From assembly GCA_007118295.1 (NCBI GenBank), contig SKRW01000038.1, forward strand, positions 1 through 37,727: 37,727 bases of DNA, given 5' to 3'. The first letter of the stretch is position 1. Each line of letters starts with the position of its first letter. Shown in pieces: positions 1 through 8,009 of this stretch. Position numbers and translations under genes: made by a program. The notes beneath the pieces are model-generated. The model worked only from the letters and a program-made list of their open reading frames with translations. It searched no databases and had not been told where the DNA came from. The DNA comes from Paracoccaceae bacterium (lineage in GTDB: Bacteria; Pseudomonadota; Alphaproteobacteria; Rhodobacterales; Rhodobacteraceae).

Positions 1-353
1 ATGGTCCTGTTCACCCCGTCGGGCATCAGGAACGCGACATCGGGCAAAAGCACCCTGTCCAGCCAGCCCTTCAGCATCGCGGGCAAACCGTACCACCATG
101 TCGGATAGACAAAGATCAGCGCGTCGCACCATGCGATATCCTCCGCTGCATTTGCGACAGGCGCGCGGTTGGCCGGGCTGTCCAGATAGCCCTGCCACTC
201 GCCCTGTGACAGACAGGGCTGAAACCCATCGGCATAAAGGTCGTGCAAGCGGATCTCGGCCCCGGCGTGTCGCAGCCGCTCCAGCACCACATCGCGCACG
301 GCAGCGGTAAAGCTGGCGGGGTCGGGGTGGCAATGCACGACAAGGGCGCGCAT
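1..353 (-). CDS. NAD(P)H-quinone reductase-like flavodoxin-fold protein (partial, C-terminus outside window)
   Basis: The minus-strand frame from 353 is open to the window edge, giving 117 complete codons; the ORF track omits it because it has no stop here. The N-terminus reads MRALVVHCHPDPASF, the flavin-phosphate loop typical of the NQO1/MdaB/KefF flavodoxin-like family. Further on are FVYPTWWYGLPAMLKGW and LDRVLLP, the family's flavin/substrate segment. The product is expected to be a soluble FMN/FAD enzyme that reduces quinones or other electron acceptors with NAD(P)H. Its ATG overlaps the stop of the upstream paralogue (TGATG), so it is the last visible gene of the operon that begins with the ABC binding protein. 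It aligns end to end with the neighbouring 193-aa gene and is evidently a tandem paralogue. The substrate is unknown. Confidence 0.85.
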   Translation of the reverse strand, partial: MRALVVHCHPDPASFTAAVRDVVLERLRHAGAEIRLHDLYADGFQPCLSQGEWQGYLDSPANRAPVANAAEDIAWCDALIFVYPTWWYGLPAMLKGWLDRVLLPDVAFLMPDGVNRT

Positions 354-934
354 CAGAATCGCTCCATTTCGGTGGTGACGCGGGCAAGAAAACCAGCGCG
401 CTGCGCATCGCGCGCGCGGTTCATGTCATAAAGCGCCAGATAGCGCAATTTCTCTGGCCGTGTCACATGCCACAGCGCACGTTTCACCACATGGCGCGGC
501 GGATCGCCTCCCAGAAGCGCGCGCATCCGCGTGCCGCCATAAGTGGTGACTGCCGCCAGCTTGCGGATATGGGTCAGGTTCGGGTGCACCTTGCCCCCTT
601 CCAGCCGGAACGACACGCCGGGCAGAAAGACCCGGTCGAAGAACCCCTTGAGGATGGCGGGATAGCCGAAATTCCACACGGGAAACACCAGCACCAGTGC
701 CTGCGCGGCCTGTAGACGCTTGACATACCCCTGCACAGGCGCGGTATTGGCGCCGACATCGTGATAGCTGCGCCGCTCGGCCTCGGTCAACACGGGCGAG
801 AAGCCCTCGGCATTCAGGTCGCAATCATCCACCTCCCATCCGCGCGCGGTCAGGCTGTGCACCACGCGGGCATGCAGCGCGGCAGAGAAACTCTCCGGGC
901 ACGGATGGGCAAAGAGGACCAGCGCGCGTGTCAT
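353..934 (-). CDS. NAD(P)H-quinone reductase-like flavodoxin-fold protein
   Basis: This is a complete 193-aa member of the NQO1/MdaB/KefF flavodoxin-like family. The N-terminal VLFAHPCPESFSAAL binds flavin phosphate. VFPVWNFGYPAILKGFFDRV is the conserved WxxP-type segment, and VTTYGGT is the following flavin-contact loop. The usual family length is about 180-200 aa. It should be a cytosolic flavoprotein that transfers electrons from NAD(P)H to a quinone or other acceptor. The start overlaps the stop of the FAD-linked oxidoreductase by 4 bp (ATGA), and the stop overlaps the start of a second paralogue, so the genes are translationally coupled. In this operon the pair may recycle electrons or reduce a pathway intermediate; that is inference. 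Confidence 0.85.
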   Translation of the reverse strand: MTRALVLFAHPCPESFSAALHARVVHSLTARGWEVDDCDLNAEGFSPVLTEAERRSYHDVGANTAPVQGYVKRLQAAQALVLVFPVWNFGYPAILKGFFDRVFLPGVSFRLEGGKVHPNLTHIRKLAAVTTYGGTRMRALLGGDPPRHVVKRALWHVTRPEKLRYLALYDMNRARDAQRAGFLARVTTEMERF

Positions 935-2331
935 TCGGCAGCCGTTTTGCCGGGATATTCATAGATGCGGTCAAACGCCCAGTTCGGCTTGTCCCATGCG
1001 ATCATCTTGCCGGGATTGAGCAGTCCCTTGGGGTCGGCCTCGCGCTTGAAGGTCAGTTGGCGGTCGTCGACGGTCTGGCGCCCGCCTTCTTCCAGCGTGA
1101 AACGATGCGGGTTGAAGATCATGCAACCTGCGTCCTCATGCATCCGCACGATCTCGTCAAGCCGTTCCTCGGTCGTGAATTTGACCAGCGACAACCCCGC
1201 GTACATGACCTTGCCATTCTCGCGGATGACTTCCAGATGCTGCAGCACCTCGGGCGAGAGGGCGGCGCGCATCGCCTGCACCTTCGCGATATGGTCCGGG
1301 TAGCCGTAGCGCACCTGCAGATAGGTGATGCTTGGGTCCACCTTCAGCGCGCGCAGGGTCGTGTGGTTCCAGCCATATTCAAACACATGGCCCGGATCAC
1401 GCGGCCAGTCATGGGCGTTGGACTGGTAGATCACGCGCGCCGCCGGGCGGCGGGCTGTGAAGGTGTTGAACCCGTCCATCGACTGCGGCGCGACCATCAG
1501 CCCCACCAGATGCGTGCCCGCCTCCACATGGGGGGCGACGCGCTGGAAATAGGCATGCGCGGTTGGCGCTTCATACACGGAAGCGATCTTGATCAGGATG
1601 CCGTCCTGATTGGCAAGTTCCTCGGTATACCGGATTGCAGTGTCGAAATCGTCAAAGGCCACGAACAGACCCACCCAGTCATAGGCGGGTGCCAGCGGCA
1701 TTTCCAGTTCGGTGATGATGCCGTTCGTGCCATAGGCGTGACTGACGCGCGCCAGTTCCTCGCCCCGGAAGTCCAGCACGCGCGGGGTTTCTTCCATCGT
1801 CACTACGCGCAGGCGGATGATGTTGCCCAGATCGCGCAGACTGCCCCATGTGCAGGACCCGACCCCGCCAGATCCGCCAGCGACAAAACCGCCGATGGTC
1901 GCGGTCGCCCATGTGCTGGAAAACATGCGCAACTCCTGACCCGAATGCGCCTTGCAGGCGGCATCCACATCCTTGAGCAGGCAGCCCGGTTCCACGATCA
2001 CGCGACCAGGATGCACCTCTTTGACCGATGCCATGTTCTTCATATGCAGGATGCAGCCGCCCGCCATTGGCATCGCCTGCCCGTAATTGCCCGTCCCGGC
2101 CCCGCGTGTGGTCACGGGCACATCATGCGCGTGGCAGGTTTTCAGCACCTCTATCACTTCGGCCTCGTTGCGGGGCGCGACCACGAAATCGCCTTCGAGA
2201 TGGTCCATGCGGGCCTTGAGGACGGGCGAATACCAGAAGAAATCGCGCGATTTGGCGCGGATGGAGACGGGATTTTCGTCTAGTTCCAGATGCGACATGG
2301 CCGCTTTGGCGGCAGCGAGGTTGGTGGTCAT
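931..2331 (-). CDS. FAD-binding oxidoreductase of the GlcD/FAD_binding_4 (PCMH) type
   Basis: The 466-aa protein has a PCMH-type FAD domain in its N-terminal half. After residue 50 comes DFVVAPRNEAEVIEVL, then the pyrophosphate-binding segment RGAGTGNYGQAMPMAGG, and a second FAD loop GGFVAGGSGGVGSCTWG near residue 170. The C-terminal half ends with a short conserved segment (GLLNPGKMI) that is standard in GlcD, D-lactate dehydrogenase and related oxidases. Members oxidise hydroxy acids, alcohols or amines with FAD; the substrate here is not evident. The start overlaps the amidohydrolase stop by ATGA and the stop overlaps the quinone reductase start. It probably acts on the product of the amidohydrolase in the same catabolic pathway, which is inference from the operon. 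Confidence 0.85.
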   Translation of the reverse strand: MTTNLAAAKAAMSHLELDENPVSIRAKSRDFFWYSPVLKARMDHLEGDFVVAPRNEAEVIEVLKTCHAHDVPVTTRGAGTGNYGQAMPMAGGCILHMKNMASVKEVHPGRVIVEPGCLLKDVDAACKAHSGQELRMFSSTWATATIGGFVAGGSGGVGSCTWGSLRDLGNIIRLRVVTMEETPRVLDFRGEELARVSHAYGTNGIITELEMPLAPAYDWVGLFVAFDDFDTAIRYTEELANQDGILIKIASVYEAPTAHAYFQRVAPHVEAGTHLVGLMVAPQSMDGFNTFTARRPAARVIYQSNAHDWPRDPGHVFEYGWNHTTLRALKVDPSITYLQVRYGYPDHIAKVQAMRAALSPEVLQHLEVIRENGKVMYAGLSLVKFTTEERLDEIVRMHEDAGCMIFNPHRFTLEEGGRQTVDDRQLTFKREADPKGLLNPGKMIAWDKPNWAFDRIYEYPGKTAAE

Positions 2332-3602
2332 GGTGTCCTCATCAGATGGTCAAGCTCGGCATAGTCAGGCAGGCGGCGGTCAATCACGTGGCCTGCACGC
2401 AAGACGATTCGGTCGGATTGGGGACGCGCAAACAACTCGCCCCAGCCGCGTGCGCGTATGATGACCAGATCCGCAGGCGCACCGGCCACAAATCCGGGCG
2501 GGCCAAAGCCGCAGGCGCGGGCGGGATTGGTAAGGAACGCATGGACCCAGTCCTCGCCGGAATGGTCCAGATGCGCGATGCGGGTCGCTTCGCGCATGAC
2601 CTCGACCATATCCAGATCGCCATACGCATAGAACGGGTCGCGCGTGTTGTCAGACGCAAAGCTGACATTGATCCCGCACGCCTTCATCTCGTGCACCAGC
2701 GTGACCCCGCGCCAGCGCGGGGTGCGGTTGGGGATGCGGTCCTGCAGATACATGTTGCACATCGGCAGGGACACGATGTTGAGGCCCGCCTTTGCCACCA
2801 GATCAAGCGTGTCCATCGCCTCGGCTTCTGGTTGCACTGCCAATGAACAGCAATGACCCACGGTGATCGGTCGCGCAAAGCCTGTCTCCAGGGCAATCTC
2901 GGCAATCGCGCGCAGGGTTGCGGCGCTTGGGTCGCCGGTTTCATCGGCATGGAAATCGAGTTCCAGCCCGCGGTCTTTCGCCAGACCGAACAGGGCGCGC
3001 AAGCGGTCATGCAACCCATCGACCGGATAGGTGACCATGCCAAGAACGCCGCCGTGATCTGCGACGATATCGGCAGTGCGGACATAATAGCCCGTCAGGT
3101 CTGCGCGGTCGATCCCGGCCAGCGATGACCCTTGCAGCGTAATGTGCCCGGCCCATTTGTCGCGCAACTGGGCAAAGACCGGCCAGGAAATGCTATCTTG
3201 CGGCGCAATGCTGTCGATATGGGTGCGGATTGCGCGCGTGCCGTGCGCGTAGGCGCAGCGCAGGGCAAAATCCATACGCGCGTGGACATCCTCTGCGGTC
3301 CAGTTGGCCTCGCGGTCCGCTGCGACCGTGTCGAGCGCGCCGGGGAAGCTGCCATCAGGATTGGCCGCGCGGGGCCAGATATGGCCCTTGTCGAGGTGCG
3401 TATGCATATCGACGAAACACGGCAGCACCAGTGCGCCAGCCATATCGATTGCGGGCACATCCGTCCGGCCGCTGATCTGGCCCGCGTCGATGGTCAGCGC
3501 GTGGCGCATCAGCCCGCCGGGCTGGCCCAGCAGGCACGCGGGCACCGTGATATTTTCCAGCCGGAACGGGCCAGTTGTGGGCAGGGTCTGAAAACCCATC
3601 AT
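2328..3602 (-). CDS. CodA-like amidohydrolase (cytosine/creatinine-type deaminase family)
   Basis: The 424-aa length matches the cytosine deaminase family (about 425 aa). Metal-dependent amidohydrolase motifs occur in order: VDMHTHLDKGHIW (HxH), DFHADETGD (HxxE), GHCCSLA, and FASDNTRDPF with the catalytic aspartate. E. coli CodA has a Trp after the DP pair where this protein has Phe, so the ring substrate may differ. The expected reaction is hydrolytic deamination or ring opening of a pyrimidine-like or cyclic amidine compound in the cytosol. The start is an ATGATG overlapping the permease stop, and the stop overlaps the FAD oxidoreductase start. Co-transcription with an NMT1/THI5-type importer suggests that the imported compound is its substrate. 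It is not claimed to be true CodA. Confidence 0.85.
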   Translation of the reverse strand: MMGFQTLPTTGPFRLENITVPACLLGQPGGLMRHALTIDAGQISGRTDVPAIDMAGALVLPCFVDMHTHLDKGHIWPRAANPDGSFPGALDTVAADREANWTAEDVHARMDFALRCAYAHGTRAIRTHIDSIAPQDSISWPVFAQLRDKWAGHITLQGSSLAGIDRADLTGYYVRTADIVADHGGVLGMVTYPVDGLHDRLRALFGLAKDRGLELDFHADETGDPSAATLRAIAEIALETGFARPITVGHCCSLAVQPEAEAMDTLDLVAKAGLNIVSLPMCNMYLQDRIPNRTPRWRGVTLVHEMKACGINVSFASDNTRDPFYAYGDLDMVEVMREATRIAHLDHSGEDWVHAFLTNPARACGFGPPGFVAGAPADLVIIRARGWGELFARPQSDRIVLRAGHVIDRRLPDYAELDHLMRTP

Positions 3603-4447
3603 GTCTCTCGCTTCAGCGCGCTTTCATGCCATTTGCGCAGAAGCATGTGACTTAGGAAAGAGAGCCCCGCGAAGATCACCACCCCTGTCATGGCGATCAG
3701 GATCAGCGCTGCGAACATGCGCGGGATGTTTAGGCGGTAGCCCGCCTCCAGGATACGAAATGCGAGACCAGAACCGATCCCGCCGGTTCCGGCCACGTAT
3801 TCCGCCACCACAGCCCCGATCAGCGCCAGCCCGCCCGCGATCCGCAAGCCGCCCAGAAAATAGGGCAGGGCCGAGGGCAGGCGCAGGTAGCGCAGAGTCT
3901 GCCAGCGGGTCGCGCCATAAATGCGGAACAGGTCGCGCAGGTTGTGATCGGCTGAGTTCAGCCCCAGCGTCGTGTTGGCAAGAATGGGAAAGAAGGCGAC
4001 CAGCCACGCGCAGATCAGCAGGCCCGCCGTGCGACTGTCGACATAGATGAAGATCAGGGGAGCGATAGAAACGACCGGCGTGACCTGCAGGATCACTGCA
4101 TAGGGGTAGAAGGACATCTCGACCAACCGGCTTTGCGTGAACAGAACCGCGAGCCCCACGCCCCCGATGACGGCAACTGCCAGCGCCATCATCGTGATCT
4201 GCAACGTGACCAGCAATGCGTCGAACAGCATCGGCCAGTCCTTGATCAGCGTTTCCAGCACCAGACCGGGGCGCGGCAGGATGAAATGCGGGATCTCGTT
4301 CCACACGACCAGTCGGTCCCAGAACCAGATCATGGCGATCATCACTGCGACAGGCAGCAGCCATTTGCCAAACCGCTCAAACCGTGCCGCGCGCTGGCGG
4401 CGCAGGTCTTCGGCATCGAACAGCGGAGTGTTCTCTGCAACGCTCAT
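3599..4447 (-). CDS. ABC transporter permease (SsuC/TauC/ThiX-type)
   Basis: This is an inner-membrane permease of the binding-protein-dependent superfamily, 282 aa from the chosen start. The ORF track extends 16 residues upstream. The ATG at 4447 is preferred because it overlaps the ATPase stop as ATGA and gives a standard cytosolic N-terminus (MSVAENTPLF). About six hydrophobic segments are visible. The EAA loop that contacts the ATPase is recognisable around LFRIYGATRWQTLRYLRLP. It should form the channel for the substrate delivered by the binding protein encoded two genes upstream. The family handles nitrate, sulfonate, taurine, pyrimidine precursors and related small molecules; specificity cannot be read from the permease. 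Confidence 0.9.
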   Translation of the reverse strand: MSVAENTPLFDAEDLRRQRAARFERFGKWLLPVAVMIAMIWFWDRLVVWNEIPHFILPRPGLVLETLIKDWPMLFDALLVTLQITMMALAVAVIGGVGLAVLFTQSRLVEMSFYPYAVILQVTPVVSIAPLIFIYVDSRTAGLLICAWLVAFFPILANTTLGLNSADHNLRDLFRIYGATRWQTLRYLRLPSALPYFLGGLRIAGGLALIGAVVAEYVAGTGGIGSGLAFRILEAGYRLNIPRMFAALILIAMTGVVIFAGLSFLSHMLLRKWHESALKRET

Positions 4448-5223
4448 GCAGGTTCTCCCATCGCGATATGCAAGGCTTCGGACGCCTCGCGGCACAGGGC
4501 GGCATATTCGGCAGAGGTGCGGAAAGCTTCGCTGCGTGGATATGGGGCGTCTACGGTCACTTCGCGGATCACCCGCCCCGGACGCGCCGCCATGACCACA
4601 ATCCGGTCCGACAGAAAGACAGATTCGAACACCGAATGCGTGACAAAGATGACGGTGCAGCCGATCTTGGCCTTGAGTTGCAACAGGTCATTGTTCAGCC
4701 GGAAGCGCGTGATCTCATCAAGCGCGGCAAAAGGTTCATCCATCAGAATCAGGCGTGGTTTGGTGACCATCGAGCGGGCGATGGATACGCGCATTTTCAT
4801 GCCGCCAGAGAGTTCACGGGGGTAGGCGTCAAGAAATTTTTCCAGCCCGACCAGTCGCAACACATCAAGGATCTCGTCCTTGACCGAGGCGTAGCTCTGC
4901 CCGCGCAAACGAAACGGCAGCCAGACATTCTGCGCCACGGTTGCCCATGGCATCAGCGTTGGTTCCTGAAAGACGACGCCCAGATCGTTCTGGGATTGCC
5001 CGCCCGCCCAGTTGATCCGGCCCGAACTGGTGGAAGTCAGCCCCGCGATCAGGCGCAGCGCCGTCGATTTGCCGCAACCGGACGGCCCGAGAAGCGAGAT
5101 GAAATCGCCTTCGTTTACGGACAGGGTCATATTTCGGAGCGCCACCACATCACCATTGAAGGTCTTGGTGACATTGCTCATTTCCAGCACAGGGGGGCGT
5201 TGCCCAAGGCGCTTGGTTTCCAT
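4444..5223 (-). CDS. ABC transporter ATP-binding protein (SsuB/TauB-type)
   Basis: The 259-aa nucleotide-binding subunit has Walker A GPSGCGKST near residue 46, a Q-loop at VFQEPTLMPW, the signature LSGGMKMRVSIARS, and Walker B LILMDEPFAALDE followed by the switch histidine in VIFVTHSV. This is the usual full length. It energises import by the neighbouring permease from the cytosolic side of the membrane. The 4-bp ATGA overlap with the permease implies coupled translation. It is separated by about 63 bp from the binding-protein gene upstream; that gap holds no gene and no obvious strong terminator. Confidence 0.93.
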   Translation of the reverse strand: METKRLGQRPPVLEMSNVTKTFNGDVVALRNMTLSVNEGDFISLLGPSGCGKSTALRLIAGLTSTSSGRINWAGGQSQNDLGVVFQEPTLMPWATVAQNVWLPFRLRGQSYASVKDEILDVLRLVGLEKFLDAYPRELSGGMKMRVSIARSMVTKPRLILMDEPFAALDEITRFRLNNDLLQLKAKIGCTVIFVTHSVFESVFLSDRIVVMAARPGRVIREVTVDAPYPRSEAFRTSAEYAALCREASEALHIAMGEPA

Positions 5224-5286
5224 TGTCGTTATGGTCCCGTCATCATGTCAGGGGCGCTGGCTTGCGCCCCCGAAGGAATTTCTGAC

Positions 5287-6282
5287 TCAGTCAGCGGGAC
5301 GCAGATCCAGCCCCAGCCCCTGATTGACAAAGCTGGTATTGTTCGCCGTGGACCAGTCCAGACCGCTCTCGACAACGCCGGAGTCCACCATGGAGGTGTA
5401 GAATTCTTCGACGGCGGCTTCAGTCATGGCGCCGACGCCCATCTCCAGTGCATCGCCGCTATCCACAATGCCGTTCTCGATCATCATCGAGATTGCAAAA
5501 TCGATCTTGTCCTGTGTCATGTCGGGGTTCGCCTCAAGGATCATCGCATTGGCAGCGGCATTGTCACCATAGAGGTAGTTATACCACCCAAGGATCGAGC
5601 CGTTGACGAAACACTCCACCACCTCGGGCCTGTTGTCGATCGTGCTCTGCATGACTTCGACTGTGGTCGCATAGGTCGAATAACCAGCATCCGCGATCAG
5701 AAAGACATTCGGCATAAAGCCTGCTTCGCTCTGGATGGCGTAGGGTTCTGATGACAGGAAACCCTGCATGCCCTTGCGCTTGTCCGCCAGAAACGGGGCA
5801 GGGTTGAAGGTATAGGGCTCACGCTGTTCGACAGTGAAACCATGCGCGGCGATCATCCACTGATAGTAAGACGTGAAGCCATTGTCACCGATCAGAAGCG
5901 TCAGGTCCTTCAACTCTTCCCAGCTATCGGCCTCGCCGGGATGCGAGATGATAACTTGCGGGTGCTTCTGAAAGGTCGCCATCACCGCGACAACCGGGAT
6001 ATTCTCGGCCACGGCATTGAAGGCTTGCAACAGATCACCGCCCATATGGAACTGGATGCGGTCCGCCATCATCAGCGCTCGGTTGTTCACCTGCGGTCCA
6101 CCCGAAACGATGGTCACATCCAGCCCGCATTCGGCATAGGTGCCATCGGCAACGGATTGATAGAACCCGCCATGTTCGGCCTGTGGCAGCCAGTTGGTTC
6201 CGAATGTGACAGGGGTCAGGGCGACAGCCGCAGTGGCCGTGGCAAAGAGCGCAGTGGCAGACAGCGCAGCAGGTTTCAACAT
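5287..6282 (-). CDS. ABC transporter substrate-binding protein, NMT1/THI5-like
   Basis: The ORF track runs 119 codons too far upstream. The start at 6282 gives MLKPAALSATALFATATAAVA, a clear Sec signal peptide with cleavage probably near ATAAVA-LT, and it has GGAG about 8 bp upstream. The mature part (331 aa in all) opens with VTFGTNWLPQAEHGGFY, which is typical of the NMT1/THI5 cluster of periplasmic binding proteins, and contains VSGGPQVNNRALM. There is no lipobox cysteine, so it should be a soluble periplasmic protein. It is the first gene of the operon ABC importer-amidohydrolase-FAD oxidoreductase-quinone reductases. Family members bind pyrimidine precursors, taurine, nitrate and others; the ligand is unknown. 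Confidence 0.88.
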   Translation of the reverse strand: MLKPAALSATALFATATAAVALTPVTFGTNWLPQAEHGGFYQSVADGTYAECGLDVTIVSGGPQVNNRALMMADRIQFHMGGDLLQAFNAVAENIPVVAVMATFQKHPQVIISHPGEADSWEELKDLTLLIGDNGFTSYYQWMIAAHGFTVEQREPYTFNPAPFLADKRKGMQGFLSSEPYAIQSEAGFMPNVFLIADAGYSTYATTVEVMQSTIDNRPEVVECFVNGSILGWYNYLYGDNAAANAMILEANPDMTQDKIDFAISMMIENGIVDSGDALEMGVGAMTEAAVEEFYTSMVDSGVVESGLDWSTANNTSFVNQGLGLDLRPAD

Positions 6283-6523
6283 GAGGAGCACTCCGAGGCA
6301 AAAGGATGACCAAGGGTTAAAATCCGCTGGGGCAGAGTCATTCGTATTCTGATCACGGCAAATGGGGCGGGCCGATACTGATCGAATTATGAGCACTCGA
6401 TGCAGCAGGTGCACGAAATAATCGGAGTTTTGCGCTGCGCTCAGCAGTTGACGCGCCCTGCAGAAGTTTAACCGGACTGAATCAGGCAAAAGCTCTGTTG
6501 TCACCATTCTGAAAGCAAATGCC
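6283..6523. promoter_or_regulatory. Divergent intergenic region between binding-protein gene and RidA gene
   Basis: About 240 bp separate the divergent starts and must contain both promoters. I see short inverted arms ATCGA/TCGAT with an 11-nt spacer near 6380-6404 but no convincing sigma-70 box pair. No reading frame here looks coding; the upstream extension of the minus-strand ORF through this region lacks family homology and carries no ribosome binding site. Confidence 0.5.
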
Positions 6524-6925
6524 ATGAAAGCCCTCTCACCCCCTGAACTGCCCGAACCTTTTGCGCGGTATTCGCATGGCATCGTCACATCTGTGACGGG
6601 ACAGTTGATTGTCACCTCCGGGCAATTGGCGATGCGCACGGACGGGACTATCCCGACAGGCGCGCAGGCACAGGCCGAACTGTGCTTTGCCTATATCGAC
6701 GCCATTCTTGCGCAGGCCGGGGCGGGGCGGGGCGGTATCCTGCGGGTGAACGCCTTTGTGACGGACCGGGAGCATATGGCAGGCTACATGGCGGCGCGCG
6801 ATACCTTCTTTGCGGATGTGTTGCCGCCGCCAGCCTCTACCCTGATGATCGTGGGCGGTTTCACGCGGCCCGAATTCGTGGTCGAGGTTGAAGCCCTAGC
6901 GATCCGGACGCCGATCATTGGATGA
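6524..6925 (+). CDS. RidA/YjgF/UK114-family protein
   Basis: The 133-aa sequence has the full RidA fold. The segment near residue 30 (IVTSGQLAMRTDGTIP) matches the substrate-pocket entrance, VNAFVTDREHMAGY follows in the middle, and PPASTLMIVGGFTRPEFVVEVEALA is the C-terminal core. The arginine normally contacting the imine carboxylate (RxxV in classical RidA) is replaced in this region by STLMIVGGF, so it may belong to a non-archetypal RidA subgroup. RidA proteins hydrolyse reactive enamine/imine intermediates, and subgroup members often sit in amino-compound breakdown operons, which fits the neighbouring deaminase and amine-oxidase genes. The start follows a weak Shine-Dalgarno. It ends 16 bp before the convergent GlxA-type regulator gene. 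Confidence 0.85.
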   Translation: MKALSPPELPEPFARYSHGIVTSVTGQLIVTSGQLAMRTDGTIPTGAQAQAELCFAYIDAILAQAGAGRGGILRVNAFVTDREHMAGYMAARDTFFADVLPPPASTLMIVGGFTRPEFVVEVEALAIRTPIIG

Positions 6926-6941
6926 GCGCGTGTATGTCGTG

Positions 6942-7925
6942 TCAGTCAGCGCCCATGTCTGCAAGGGCGGCGCTTGCGCGCCGGTCATTGCGGGGGCTGG
7001 TCGCATAGCGCCTTCTGTAAGCGTTCGAGAGATGCGCCGCATCGCCGAATCCGGTCGCCTCGGCGATGGCCGCAATCGACATGGCGCTGCGGCGCATCAG
7101 TCCGCGCGCGACCTCCAGCCGCATGTCCCGGTAGTAGGTCATCGTGCTGTGCCCCAGTGCGCGCCTGAACAGCCGGTTCAGGTGTCGGGGCGATACGCTT
7201 GCGATCAGCGCAATCTGCGGTAGCGTCAACGGGTCTGCGATATGGGTCTCCATCGCGGCGACAGCTTCGAGTATCTGGGGCGAAGAGTTCCCCAGCCGTT
7301 CGGCCAATCCGCTGCGCTGCGGCGCACTTGCGGCGCGGATATCGGTATGCAGAAACCAGTCGCTGACCTCGCGCGCGAAAGGGCTGCCATGCTGCGATGC
7401 GATCAGCGCATGCATAAGGTCAAGCGGGGCCGTGCCTCCGCCGCAGGTCACGCGGTCGCGGTCGATCACGAACAAGCGCTTTTCGATCAGCAATTCCGGG
7501 TAGCACTCTGCCAGTTCAGCGGCATGTTCCCAATGGACTGTCATGCGCCTGTCGCGCATCAACCCGGCGCGCGCCAGAATGACAGAGCCGCCCGAAACGC
7601 CCCCCAGCCGCACGCCGCTGCGGTCCATTCGCGCCAGACGGTCGAACACATCCGGATCGGCAAAGACAAAGGGGTTGCCACCTGCGACGACAAGCAAAAG
7701 GTCCAGTGAGGTGGCTGCCGCGAAGGGTTGCACTGGTGGCACCGCGCAGCCCCCGGAAGAGTGCACGTCAGGCCCGGTTGCAAGATGGGTCAGGTGATAC
7801 AAATTCCGCCCTGACAGCAGATTGGCCGCGCGCAAGGGCTCGACCACGCAGGCATAGGACAACAGCGCAAACCCTTCGATGGGCAGCACACCGATGCGAT
7901 AAGGCACGGATTCTGTCCGTTTCAT
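6942..7925 (-). CDS. GlxA-family transcriptional regulator (DJ-1/PfpI-like domain plus AraC HTH)
   Basis: The N-terminal half (about residues 8-190) is a DJ-1/PfpI-like domain (YRIGVLPIEGFALLSYACVVEPLRAAN). The position of the usual nucleophile reads GGVSGGSVILARAGL, so Cys is replaced by Ser; the domain is then more likely a ligand sensor than an enzyme. The C-terminal half is an AraC-type double HTH (LPQIALIASVSPRHLNRLFR and IAAIAEATGFGDAAHLSNAY). Proteins of this build include the carnitine, glycine-betaine and sarcosine sensors CdhR, GbdR and SouR. The ATG at 7925 (327 aa) is preferred to the one at 7964, which lies inside a palindrome that looks like an operator. It is divergent from the sarcosine-oxidase-like operon and probably controls it. 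Confidence 0.88.
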   Translation of the reverse strand: MKRTESVPYRIGVLPIEGFALLSYACVVEPLRAANLLSGRNLYHLTHLATGPDVHSSGGCAVPPVQPFAAATSLDLLLVVAGGNPFVFADPDVFDRLARMDRSGVRLGGVSGGSVILARAGLMRDRRMTVHWEHAAELAECYPELLIEKRLFVIDRDRVTCGGGTAPLDLMHALIASQHGSPFAREVSDWFLHTDIRAASAPQRSGLAERLGNSSPQILEAVAAMETHIADPLTLPQIALIASVSPRHLNRLFRRALGHSTMTYYRDMRLEVARGLMRRSAMSIAAIAEATGFGDAAHLSNAYRRRYATSPRNDRRASAALADMGAD

Positions 7926-7960
7926 GCAATAGAAGGTCCATAATCTGCATGTCCTGTCAG

Positions 7961-7978
7961 TCATATCGCGCGATATGA
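7961..7978. promoter_or_regulatory. 18-bp perfect palindrome, candidate operator
   Basis: TCATATCGCGCGATATGA reads the same on both strands. It sits between the divergent GlxA-type regulator and soxB-like genes, about 32 bp before the chosen soxB start. AraC-family proteins usually bind direct repeats, so the bound protein could be a different dimeric regulator. Confidence 0.55.
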
Positions 7979-8009
7979 TCTATGGCGAGTGCAATCTGGC
8001 AGGGCAGCA

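Noticed and set aside
928-2283. 451-aa plus-strand ORF
   Set aside because: It is a shadow of the FAD oxidoreductase, whose FAD motifs and overlapping neighbours are clear.
4384-5751. 455-aa plus-strand ORF
   Set aside because: It crosses the ATPase and binding-protein genes in antisense and has no domain pattern.
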